Shown one piece after another: positions 35,257 to 44,568 of a DNA stretch of 64,000 bases. Origin of the DNA: Polytrichum commune (Eukaryota; Streptophyta; Polytrichopsida; Polytrichales; Polytrichaceae); contig OX485807.1 in NCBI GenBank assembly GCA_950295325.1, positions 45,682,796-45,746,795 of the forward strand, given 5' to 3'. Position 1 is the first letter of the stretch, and the number at the start of each line of letters is the position of its first letter. The notes below the pieces were generated by a model. The model did no database searches. It saw only the letters and a program-made list of their open reading frames with translations, and was not told the DNA's origin. The translations under genes and the position numbers were made by a program.

Positions 35257-36582
35257 ATGGCCCCTAAAAAGAGACCAGGTGAAAGGTGGTTCATGCTCGC
35301 GCCAGACCACCTTTGGCAGGAGTATGAAACTCCACAGGACGATTCTTACGTCCCAAAAGATGGCGTCGTTTTGGCATGGTCCGTTCAGGTGGTGAAGGCA
35401 TCCATGTTCAAGCTGCTATTCGTGGTGAAGGTGGGGACCCACGAGCAGCACACCTGGGCAACGCTGACGGGATGGGAGGTTGCGTCCGTCCAGTCTCTCG
35501 GGGACTACGTAGACGTGATACTGGAGAACTCCGCCGTGCAGAACGTCCACATGTTCATGCACCAGTTCTCCGAGCCCTTCGACCCCCTGTACGCCAAGGA
35601 GACTTGCGTCGACCCTGAAACCATAAAACCGGAGGCCATATTCATAGATGGTAGTGTAACGAACACGAAGGTTGCGAGCAGGTTCACAAAGTTAAAACAG
35701 GCTATCACGGTTCTCAACAAGGCGCTGCAAAGCAAACCCAAGACGCAGCAGCCTGTGAGGCGGAAGGCAACGACGGAAGAAGGCGCAGGGTCCTCAAGAC
35801 CACAAACTGTGAGGAAACCGCGGGCGGTCCCTGCAGACTCGAGACGGACGAGCACTACAACAACGCCGGCTGACAGCGAGACGCCAACGCCATCAGGAAG
35901 CCGTCAGACGACCCCTTCCAAGAGGGGAAGAGAGTCATCGGGGATGACTGACGAGCCTGTTTCCCCGGAGCTCCGGATGCCGAAGCCTGGCCAAGAGGTG
36001 GATGCAGGCGAAATACAAAAAATAAACAACAACTTCGAGACAAAATGCCTGCACTGCTTCTTCATGGGCAGGGACTTCAAATTCGAGGTCAACATTGCGC
36101 AGTGCCACCTTGCGCCACCAGAGAAGTGCGTCCGAGCCAAGGAGGACGCCTACGTCGACTGGATGGTCGCTCAAATCTTGGGCGGGCAGTTCAAGGACGA
36201 CAGGCAGACAATTGTTGTCATGCCACAAGGGCTGAAAAGAATGCCGACGCCTGAGATGTGGCCGGCAATCTCTAAAGGAGACTTCTGGCTGATTGACGGG
36301 CAGCACAGTGTGGAGGCCTCGAAAAAAATCCAGCTGATGACCGAGTGGGACGACCCGAACAACCAGAAGGAGAAGCTAAAAGTTTGGAAGGTTTTGGTGG
36401 TTTGGTCGGACAACGAGACGGTCCTCAGCGACATCTCCAGGTTCTTCAACATGGGGAACAAAAAGAGGGCCTATCAGGCATCGTGGATCAGAAACATCAT
36501 GGCCTCGAGGGAGGTGTGGGAGTTTTATGGAAGGCCTCCCAAGGAAAGGGAGAATGCTAAAGACAAGAACCCCAAATGGGAG
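35257..36582 (+). CDS. P1 exon 1: N-terminal module with ParB/DGQHR-like domain
   Basis: 442 codons starting MAPKKRPGERWF directly after a splice acceptor. Residues ~1-165 are a globular module I do not recognise. Residues ~165-240 are a basic Ser/Thr/Pro-rich linker with PSKRGRE (possible nuclear signal). Four cysteines kept in both copies (C264-x2-C267, C283, C291) could bind zinc. FWLIDGQHSVEASKKIQ (343-359) resembles the ParB/sulfiredoxin and DGQHR signature (I-D-G-x-H-R-x-x-A), where the loop binds nucleotide or phosphate; here Arg is replaced by Ser. In bacteria such domains bind or cut DNA around palindromic sites, which is suggestive given the palindromes nearby. The ParB call rests on the motif alone. 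Confidence 0.6.
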
Positions 36583-36731
36583 GTGAGTATGTTTGGGTCG
36601 ATCGACCCAAACTCCTACATTGTTTTGTTGTCATCGCCAGGTTCATAGTTTGGGTCGTTCGACCCAAACTGCTGTTGCATTTGTTTTTCCATTATGTGTT
36701 GTCTAACATGTGCTAATGTCTTCCTGTGCAG
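36583..36731 (+). promoter_or_regulatory. P1 intron 1 with two palindromes
   Basis: 149-bp GT-AG intron (GTGAGT...GTGCAG). Palindromes at 36,592-36,611 (centre AT) and 36,649-36,668 (centre TT). The first begins 9 bp after the donor. Confidence 0.8.
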
Positions 36732-38063
36732 GACTTCAAATATCAAATGATCAATAAATTCTCCTCGATCGACAATGCTAGCCACAAGCAGAAAAAGTAT
36801 AACGAGCTGAGAGGAGAAATCTATTTGATCACAGCGTCCGATTCCGTATGGGCAAGATGGAAGAGTGTTTTTGAAAAACACGAGACGGGGGACCTCATGG
36901 ACCCCGACACCGGCATGCTCTTCAACCAGACTACGCGCTTCAAGCAAATGAAGCCTCTGGTGAGGGAGTTCTTCAGAGCGCTTCAAGGTCTCTCCGAGAC
37001 AGAGATGGGAAAAGCGGCGTCCCACATCCTACACGTGGAGACGACGGCGAAGAGATGCTGGGTCCACCCTAAGATCGTCTTCACCAAACCCAAGATCTTC
37101 GTCCCTTCATGCTACACAATGAAGGAATGGACGGAGAACAGGAAGAAGAAGACGACCATCGTCCAGGAGCTGCACAAGCTTGTGCCAGAGAAGAAGCTCA
37201 TCGTGGACGGAGAGGTCGACGAGGCGCACTGGAGGGCCTTCAAAGCCGAATATAAGTTTACCAGTGCGTCCATGGCGGCACTCATGAGGGAGGCGGGAGA
37301 CGACTTCCTCAGATCCAAGCTCGTGAAGGGGGGGAGGAACCGGGCGCTTCCCGAACACTCAGTGCGGGCCTTCTCCAACTTCATAAAGGAGAAGAAGATC
37401 GTCAGTTTCGAAGGCGATGCGCAATTCAACATGGTCACTGTCGAACCTCTCAGGATCCAGGGTTGGCCGGGTTCTGAGTCAAGGAAGGCGATCAGGACTA
37501 GAGCCGGGGACCGCTTCCCCTTCGGAATGATAGACTTCAGGAACATCCCTGGAGCCTCATTCGAGGGGACTATGAGCACCCCTTTTTACGATCCTTTCTT
37601 GTCGAAGTTCGTGGACTACGCCAGCCCCAAATTCAGGGAGGTCGACGTCTGGCTCTGGATTGTCGAGGACAGAAGGGCAGAGCAGGTTTACGAGATCGTG
37701 CGCAAATTGCAGCCGGAGTATGCTGTCTCGAAATCTCACTACGTTGCTGCACCGGCGGAGGGGGCGTACAGCACGCTGAAAGACAAGAAGACGAAGATCG
37801 TCAACGTGCTGTGTTTGTACTTCGTGTACAAAGCTGAGCTGCTTAAGGTGCCAAACCATCCCATAGCCAGGATGGAAAAGCTCTTCCAAGTCCAAGAAGG
37901 GTTGGGTACCAGCAGGAGCTTATATGACGAGGCGAAGTACGCCAACTACCCCGCGGATGAGCTGCGCATGGAGTTCTACCTGCGGATGATGAGGACCCTC
38001 ACGAAGAGAGGGGACTGCATCTTCAACGTTTTCGGGGGGTCCAAACCGATTTTTGCAGCCATG
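36732..38063 (+). CDS. P1 exon 2: N6-adenine/N4-cytosine methyltransferase-like module
   Basis: 444 codons (residues 443-886). The end, RGDCIFNVFGGSKPIFAAM (868-886), preceded by YPADELRMEFYLRMM, resembles the C-terminal motif of beta-class DNA methyltransferases (H-P-x-x-K-P-x-x-L...G-D-x-V-L-D-x-F-x-G-S-G-x-T). GMIDFRNIP (~708-715) sits where DPPY would be, about 165 residues earlier, as expected for that class. Both motifs are degenerate (DFRN for DPPY, GGSKP for GSGTT), so methyl transfer is unlikely and the fold may serve only to bind DNA. ParB-methyltransferase fusions are common in phages and bacteria, which supports reading exons 1-2 together. This is inference by motif layout. Confidence 0.5.
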
Positions 38064-38238
38064 GTAAGCAGAAAACCCAGAAGTCCCTATACGTTCGGTT
38101 TGGGTCGAGCGACCCAAACTAGGGCCATGCATAGTTTGGGTCGAGCGACCCAAACTAACTATTCTTATTTTGTTTGGAAGTCATTTTCCATTATATGTTC
38201 ATTTGGTGTTACTAATAGTATTGATTTTGATTGTGCAG
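38064..38238 (+). promoter_or_regulatory. P1 intron 2 with two palindromes
   Basis: GTAAGC...TTGTGCAG; palindromes at 38,099-38,118 and 38,135-38,154, both with centre AG. If exon 3 is a separate gene this would be its promoter instead. Confidence 0.7.
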
Positions 38239-39722
38239 ATGTCTGGGTTGAACATCTACTCCTATGTAGAGGATGCCGATGTTCAATTCTACAGGACCCA
38301 AAAGGCGCTGGCCAAGAGAATGGACATCCTCGACTGGATACCCGGATCCTACGTCGAAGAGATCGTCGAGGGGGGCGAGAATCCTTTGGATATTGCGAGG
38401 CGAATCAACCCGGGTGAATTCGCCATGCGGGCCCCCGTTCAATTGCCAGAGCCGCTCATCGGGTTGCATCCGGGCAATCCGTCTATGGGAGCAGGTGGCA
38501 GGGTTGGGGAGGAGGGGGAGGAAAACGAGGAGGAGGCGGAGGAGGAAGCAGAGAAAGTGGAGGGGGAGGTGGAGGAAGGGGCAACAGGATTCACTCAAGA
38601 ATCCGAGGCCCCTCAGCGGAAGAAGGCCATGCGGCCTGCCACGCCGCAGAGCAGGCTGGTGCCCGCGTTGACGGTGGACGACGCCAAGGATATGTACTCG
38701 AGGGACGCGACGGCCACCTTCAGGGAGCGTAGAAGGATGAAGGGGAAGAAGCTGTACGGGGACTATGCGGTGGAGGAGACGATCGCAATAAGCTCCGAGG
38801 ACGAGGACGACATGGAACTCGCCAAGAAGCTGAGGTCTGATCCTGCCTCCCCCAGAGCGTTCGCCGGGAATGTGAGGGTGAAACCGGAGGTCCTCACCGT
38901 GGAGGAGGCAAACGCAAAAATGCTCCGAGACGAGGAGCAGCGTGTGCGACTGCAGAGGGCTGCCGCCGAGGAACCCTCTGTCCGCAACGAAGTCGCGGAG
39001 TTGAGGGCTCTCCTGTTGGAGCAGGAGCGGCAAAGGGCGATGTCCCAAACTCCGTCCCAAGCGGACCTCATCACGCAAGTGATCCAGGGCATGCTGGCGC
39101 AGGGATTGGTGATGGCTCCCCCGAGTTCATTCCCTCACTTGCCCGCAGGCTTCCCTCCACAGGATATCCGCCCGCGGCCGGCGTTGGAGCATTCCTTCAG
39201 CTTCGCGGATTTGCTGCAGCCGCACGCCCGTCCTTACGCGCCTGTGCAGCAGGTGGATGATCCAAACCTTTGGCGCGTCCCCGGAGCGTCCAGCTCGTTG
39301 GCACCCCCCCCCCCCCGCTCCGGCCTCCCATCCTCTTGCCCCCACACCACCAGCGGGACGACCCCCACATGTTTGGGTCGTCCGACCCAAACAGTGCCGA
39401 CGTTGCAGCGTCGCAGAGCGACCCTCGCCAAGCAGCAGGGTTTGGGTCGGCCGACCCAAACCCCGTCCCCCATCAGACCCCGGTCGACGAGCCTATGCTA
39501 GATGTTGAAGGCCCGCAAGGGCCTGGTGATACCTCTACTCCTAACCCAGTCGATGAACCAATGCATGATGCGCATGCGGAGGTTGGGTTGGGACAAAGGC
39601 CTGACAGTCAGCCTTTGCAGGAGCAGGTTGCGGCTGACGGCGTCGTTGGAGGCGGCGGTGACAGAGGTGGGGCAGCGCACGCGATGCCGGCATCAACGTC
39701 GTCAAGGCACGACCAAGGCGAG
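38239..39722 (+). CDS. P1 exon 3: acidic, coiled-coil and proline-rich linker; frameshifted
   Basis: Starts MSGLNIYSYVED. An acidic run (E-rich, about 38,505-38,580) is followed by a conserved block. ETIAISSEDEDD fits a SUMO-interacting motif ([VI]-x-[VI] plus acidic residues), and EVAELRALLLEQERQRA is a predicted short coiled coil. The last third is Pro/Gly-rich and contains two palindromes in frame (39,372-39,391 and 39,441-39,460) encoding FGSSDPN and FGSADPN. The frame changes at the C-run 39,304-39,316 (codons before it in phase 1, after it in phase 0); P2 shows the intact frame. It ends QGE|GTAATG. Confidence 0.65.
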
Positions 39723-40224
39723 GTAATGCACTGACCCCACTCAGTTTGGGTCGGCCGACCCAAACTTCCTGGGTCTTTGACTTCTTGCCTTGGTCGTGTC
39801 CCCTAGCTAGGACGAACTTAGGCCCCCCCCGGCACTCGCGCCCTTCGTCACCCCCAGCGACCATTCGTTCGTCCACCTACCCCCGGCTTTGCAACGAAGT
39901 CTTCATCACGGCGGCCCGTCTCTTCAATTTTTTCTAGATGTAGAAGTAGGCTAGTTTGAACGCATCGTTCAACGCGGCTCCCCCAATCAAGATGTACATA
40001 GAGCATTGTATATAATATAATCACCATTTTTGACTCCTATATACTTGTATATTGTGTTTGAATGTATTTTGTATGCTCTTGTATCCCTTGTATCCCTTGT
40101 TGCACCCCCTCCAAAATGAATCAAATGCTTTTGTGTTTGCACCGAGAACGCTCGTTTCCTTAATGCTTCGTTTGGACATAGCATGACATAAGTCGCCCCC
40201 GTTTTCTCTCGCTCGTATCCGCAG
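39723..40224 (+). promoter_or_regulatory. P1 intron 3 with one palindrome
   Basis: 502-bp intron (GTAATG...TCCGCAG) with a palindrome at 39,745-39,764, 22 bp after the donor. P2 has the same palindrome at the same place (49,740), but its donor is mutated. Confidence 0.65.
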
Positions 40225-41037
40225 GGCTCGGAGCATAGCGTAGCGGCTCCCCGACGCTCTTCCCCAAGGAGCGGAGAGGGCAGCGCGGCGGCGCCCCCGG
40301 TTTTACCCGCCCCGCCCCCGCTGCCGAAGAAACGATTCCTGGTGTTAGACCTGAACGGGGTCCTCGTCCAATGCGTTCATTGCCCTAGGACCCCCACGGT
40401 GCCCTTTTGCAAGCCCGAGGACGCTAATTACGACGGGCCGCCCACGTTCATAAAGAGCAAACTAGTTCACCTCCGCCCGTGGCTTCGGACCTTCCTCCAG
40501 ATCGCCCAACAACGATGGTGGGTGGTCGTGTGGAGCTCCATGACGGCCGAGAACACCAATGCGGTCGTGGAGTTCATCTTCAAGGGCATCGAGCCCCCCT
40601 GCATGGTCCTAGCACAGGAAGCCTGTAGAATATTGTACACACAGGACGGCAAAGTCGTCAAAAAACCAAACAACCCCGCTTCCCCCCAATACCTCAAGGT
40701 CTTGAAGCCCATTTTTTGGGACCAACGACCGTCCTTGATAGGCGTCCCCTACGACGTCCGCCCCACCCGCGAGAACACGCTCATGGTGGACGACAGCGCC
40801 GCAAAGAACATGTTGAACCCGACGGCCAACTTCATAGTGTGCCCTACGTGGACGGTCGAGAAGGTCCGGGACCGATTTTTGTTAGACCTTAGTAAATACC
40901 TCCAGGCGCTCTGGGGAAGCGGACTTCCCGTAAACAATTTTGTTAGGAATAATCCCATAGGCGAGAGATACTTGGATCCACGAGACCATTTGTACAGAGA
41001 GTTGTTATCTCACGCGAAATTTAACAAGCTCATTTGA
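40225..41037 (+). CDS. P1 exon 4: FCP1/NIF-type HAD phosphatase domain
   Basis: 270 codons and a TGA. A Pro/Ser linker leads to RFLVLDLNGVLVQC (D1423, N1425), the HAD nucleophile motif, with N in place of the usual second Asp. VVVWSSMTAENT (motif II), a motif III lysine region (~VLKPIFWDQR) and TLMVDDSAAKN (motif IV Asp pair) follow. The layout is that of the NIF/FCP1 family, which removes phosphate from RNA polymerase II tails and other proteins. The DLNG variant also occurs in some plant relatives as I recall, so loss of activity cannot be assumed. It may tether the ParB-like module to the transcription machinery. It ends YRELLSHAKFNKLI; the end is conserved with P2, so I consider the stop real. 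Confidence 0.78.
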   Translation, partial: GSEHSVAAPRRSSPRSGEGSAAAPPVLPAPPPLPKKRFLVLDLNGVLVQCVHCPRTPTVPFCKPEDANYDGPPTFIKSKLVHLRPWLRTFLQIAQQRWWVVVWSSMTAENTNAVVEFIFKGIEPPCMVLAQEACRILYTQDGKVVKKPNNPASPQYLKVLKPIFWDQRPSLIGVPYDVRPTRENTLMVDDSAAKNMLNPTANFIVCPTWTVEKVRDRFLLDLSKYLQALWGSGLPVNNFVRNNPIGERYLDPRDHLYRELLSHAKFNKLI

Positions 41038-41180
41038 GACAGTACGTGTGTTTGTATGTGTGTGTGTGTATATGCGCCTACCCATTTTGTGTAATTTACG
41101 CTTCATATGTATCTTGATTTTCACGCGCTCTATCTCCCCCTTTTTCCTTGGGTTTTGTTTTGTTTTAATTTTGGCTCCAG

Positions 41181-42005
41181 CGTTTGGAGCCCTCGATTGA
41201 CGTCGTCAGCGAGTCAGACTTGGGGAGCTTCTTCTACGAGACCGTTTACGACGCCGCGTCAACCATCGACTACTCCAAGGAGCCTCTTGACGCCGGCGTC
41301 GTCGATAGCCCCCCACCCAAGCAAATCTTCCGGCGATCTGCGTCCCCGTCACCGCTCAAAGGCATAAATCGCAAATGCGTCCGGACATCCCCCTCTCGGC
41401 CCGGCGGCAGTAGTACACCTCAACGGCGGCTGCGGATGGACGCTCGGCCTACGAAGAGTGGAACCCTTCCTATTCCTTTGCGGGATGCCTTGCCCCTCCT
41501 CGCCAACTCCGACGGGAACGCCCCCGGTGACAAGGTGAACCCCCCCCCCCCCCCAAAAAAAACATGGTTATCCGCGCATTACAATCATTTTGCACTTAAA
41601 AAATGAATGTGTGACACGTTTGGGTCTTCCTCCCTAAACTAACACATGTGTTCTTGCGTTGACGCGTTGCAGGTTGCTCCCACCCGTAAACCTATGCGGT
41701 CTAGTGCGTCCCTCGAGTTGGAGCGTTTCTACTCCATGACCAGAAATGCAAGACAGTCCACTTCATCGTATTCGAATTCTTCGTCGTATAATTCGGGCGG
41801 CCGACGGAATACAAAATGTGTTATTGATGGCGTTCACCCCAAGAATGGCTATAGTCGCGGGGCGGAGATTTTCAGGAATGTTGAAGCAATGCGAGCAAAA
41901 GAAGCTGCAGCAAAAGAAAAAGAGGCAAAAGAAAAAGAGGCAAAAGAAAAAGAGGCAAAAGAAAAAAAAAAGCAAAAGAAAATGAAGCAAAAGAAAAAGA
42001 GGTAG
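41181..42005 (+). CDS. Q1: small basic two-exon reading frame at the right end
   Basis: Exons 41,181-41,534 (118 codons) and 41,673-42,005 (110 codons) are joined by a phase-0 GT-AG intron. The first exon follows a pyrimidine-rich acceptor 'ggctccag' and starts RLEPSIDVVSES without ATG, so a start must come from an unseen exon or from alternative splicing out of P exon 4 (a phase-0 GAGAAG|GTCCGG is possible). The product is Ser/Pro-rich with SPSRPGGS, then FYSMTRNARQSTSSYSNSS, and ends in AKEKE repeats. An extra A in a poly-A run near 41,970 puts the last ~15 codons out of frame relative to Q2. No family recognised. Protein similarity to Q2 is about 95%. Confidence 0.5.
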
Positions 42006-42541
42006 TATCCGAGGCTAGATAGGCCATAGTAGGCGTAGGGTTTTGGGCCATAGGCAAGAACATTTTGGGTCGCACTATCCAATGCATGTGTGGTGTTAGC
42101 ATGATATGCATTTTACATGCCACACTTTGTATGTTTTTTTTTTGCAATAATACAAGTTAGACATGATTTCCCCTTCCATATGGTCTAAGGTTTGGATTGC
42201 CCTACCTAAACCATCACAAATATGAGTTTGGAATATTTTGTATGCAATATTATATTGGTTAACATATTAACCCTTCAATAAGATCTATGGTTTGGATTGC
42301 CCTACCTAAACCATATTCATACAAGCTCTAATATTTTGTGTGCAATAATATGAATGTTTTAAGGTTTCCCCTTAAATGTGGTCTAAGATTTGGATTGCCC
42401 ACCCTAAACCATCACAAATATGAGTTATTTATGGGGTTCTTGGTCTAAACACCTGCTTCAAAGTGTTCGCATCTTACAACTTTCTCCAATATGTGTTCCA
42501 TTTATCCTTGTTCTTATTTATGTGAATGTCTCAAAATGCCC
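42006..42541. repeat. Right subterminal region with three ~100-bp repeats, inner copy
   Basis: Three imperfect palindromes of form GGTTTGG...CCTAAACC lie at 42,189-42,212, 42,289-42,312 and 42,387-42,410, each inside a ~100-bp unit with 'gtctaag' before and 'catcacaaatatgag' or similar after. A decayed TTTTGGGTCG...CCAA site is at 42,063. They look like distant derivatives of the main palindrome and could be end-recognition repeats. Confidence 0.6.
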
Positions 42542-42569
42542 AAAAAGTCTCAATTTAACGAATATAGTG
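42542..42569 (-). repeat. Terminal inverted repeat, inner right end
   Basis: Ends ...TCAATTTAACGAATATAGTG, the reverse complement of the left ends; followed by TTAT. Confidence 0.8.
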
Positions 42570-43490
42570 TTATTTAGCAAACACATTCAAATATCCTAAA
42601 TTTCCGAATTTCATGTTGGGGGACGGGGGTTATATTTTTTATTCATTGCATATTGTGTGAGTTCTTGGCATCATTGGTAAAGTCTAAATGTCAACGATTA
42701 CATCGTTAAATGTCACGCAATTGTATTATTTTTCTAACTTGCTCAAACAAAAGAGAAACCAATGATTTCAACTTGTTTGGGAAATTTAGGTTATGGTGTC
42801 ATGTGAGTAGGGGTTAAGTCTTAGTTTTAGGATAACGTTGCGTTGTAAAAATGCATTAGTTGTATAAATGGTTTCATTTTGTAGAATACCGCATTTGATG
42901 TGCACCTTATGGGGCATTCCCACTTGACATTAGTTAGAAGTAGTATTAGTCTAAATGCGGTTTTAGTTATCTAGGTTTCACACATATGGCTCTTTTTAGT
43001 GCCGAGCCTAGGTGGCAAATGATGTGGCATGGCTTAAAAGTGGAGGTTTTAAGCCTCAACCACCGACGCTCCCATCGGTACCTAAACATTAGGCAAGAAT
43101 ATAGGAATTTTAAAAGTGTCGCCTCCCACCCTTGTGATTGGTTGCTTTTTAGTCTTAGCTATGAGGGCACGAGGAGCTTCATTAACAAAAACCGATGGTA
43201 AGATAGGTGAGTAGTAAGGCATTTGGGGATGGGACAAAAACTACCCAACATTCATTGCTTGGTAGATAAAACCATGAACATGTGTGAAAGCTACTTAACT
43301 AAAACCTACTTGAAAATCTCCGGAGCAAGTTCTTGTAGGTGCATTGGGATAGTTGGATGCCTCCGCTATAACCGAGGGAGCTTTACCCGGTCTTTATAAA
43401 ATAGTGAGGGTCTTAACTAAAGTCAAGTGGGAATGCCCCATTAGGGTACTCCAAAGTGTCTTGAAAATACTAATGCCCGCTAAGGGTTTA
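42570..43490. other. Intergenic spacer of the outer element, right half
   Basis: No gene. It is the continuation of the outer spacer after the nested insertion. Short open frames (for example 42,986-43,201) are unsupported. Confidence 0.5.
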
Positions 43491-44568
43491 CAGTTTGGCT
43501 TTAGGATTTAGGGTTCCCCGTAATCCTAATTCCGTTGGTGCCCTAATCCCGTTGGCACCCTATTCGTGCGGTTGGGGGCCAATTCCCGAGGCATACAAAA
43601 CCCCAGCCGTCACAACTTTTCGCTCTTTCTCTCTCTCTCCGCGCCAAGCATTCGCTCCGCGCCTCTTGTGGAAGCGCCGCCTCTCCTGAAGCGCCGCTTT
43701 CGCGAAGCGCCGCTTTCGCGAAGCGCCGTGGCGATTCAGGGTGGCGATTTTCTTCTCTTCCCTCCCTTCTTGTTGCTTTGGCGCCTACTGATTCTTCTCC
43801 TTCCCTCCCTTCTCTTGCTGTAGAAGTTAGGAAGTGTTTGCAATAGAACAGAAACCTAAGGAGAGAGTTTTAGAGTGCGTGAGAGTTAGTAGAGTGATTG
43901 TTGTAGAGTGAAGTAAGTAGAAGATTGTTGAAGGGTTTTCCAACATTCTAAGCTTGCGGGTTTTGGAGGCTGTATTGTAGTTGGAGAGTTTGTGAGATTT
44001 AGGAGTTCTATAAGATAATCAGGAGGTGTTTGAGAGATACAAAAGTCATTTGAGAGAGTCAGTCATTGTTTTGAGAGATTCACTTGTTCTTAGGGATTCA
44101 GAGGTTGTTTGAAACACTCAATTGTTGTTTGAGAGATACAAAAGTCATTTGAGAGAGTCAGTCATTGTTTTGAGAGATTCACTTGTTCTTAGGGATTCAG
44201 AGGTTGTTTGAAACACTCAATTGTTGTTTGAGAGATACAAAAGTCATTTGAGAGAGTCAGTCATTGTTTTGAGAGATTCACTTGTTCTTAGGGATTCAGA
44301 GGTTGTTTGAAACACTCAATTGTTGTTTGAGAGATATCTAAGTCATTTGAGAGAGTCAGTTATTGTTTTGAGAGATTCACTTGTTCTTAGAGATTCAGAG
44401 GTTGTTTGAAGTATTGAATTGTTGTTTGAGAGATTCAAAAGAGATCTAGGAGTTGTATGAGAGATTGTGGATTTGTGTGAGAGGTTACATTCAACTGTTT
44501 CTGTGTTATTGGAAGAAGAACACCTGTTCTAAAGCAACAGTTTACAACAACTGCTACATACAACAAAG
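43491..44568 (+). promoter_or_regulatory. P2 promoter and 5' leader exon
   Basis: A CT-rich leader with 'gcgccaagc' and repeated 'gaagcgccg' (43,620-43,760), like the P1 leader, runs to the donor AAAG|GTATTT (44,568/44,569). It contains the 98-bp tandem repeats at 44,030-44,430, which P1 lacks. Confidence 0.5.
44030..44430. repeat. 98-bp tandem repeat, four units, in the P2 leader
   Basis: Units 'gagagatacaaaagtcatttgagagagtcagtcattg...gaaacactcaattgttgttt' start near 44,030, 44,128, 44,226 and 44,324. The first three are nearly identical and the fourth slightly diverged. Not related to the 20-bp palindrome. Confidence 0.85.

Larger units (their letters stand above)
35257..41037 (+). pseudogene. 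P1 gene model: ParB-like / methyltransferase-like / coiled-coil / FCP1-like fusion
   Basis: Four coding exons, 35,257-36,582, 36,732-38,063, 38,239-39,722 and 40,225-41,037, are joined by phase-0 introns with donors GTGAGT, GTAAGC and GTAATG and acceptors ending in CAG. Spliced they would encode ~1,650 residues, apart from a 1-nt frameshift in a 13-C run at 39,304-39,316 of exon 3 (P2 is in frame there). Every one of these introns carries at least one 20-bp palindrome. The alternative is that exons 2 and 3 are separate genes, since exon 3 starts with ATG right after its acceptor; the matching phases and canonical donor favour one gene. Apart from the frameshift nothing is broken, so a true gene with an assembly error in the homopolymer remains possible. 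Confidence 0.65.
24432..42569. mobile_element. Inner giant DNA transposon (T2 ... P1), 18.1 kb with solo LTR
   Basis: Left end CACTATATTCGTTAAATTGA at 24,432, inverted right end at 42,569. Order: left end, solo LTR insertion, T2 (minus), palindrome array 2, spacer, P1 (plus), Q1, subterminal repeats, right end. Without the LTR and its duplicated target it is 16.4 kb, nearly the same as the 16.6 kb outer copy. It lies in the T-P spacer of that outer copy. Flanks are TTAA and TTAT. Confidence 0.78.

Noticed and set aside
38239-39722. Exon 3 as an independent gene starting at its ATG
   Set aside because: Not excluded, but matching phase 0, a GTAAGC donor after exon 2 and a TGTGCAG acceptor directly before the ATG in both copies favour one spliced gene.
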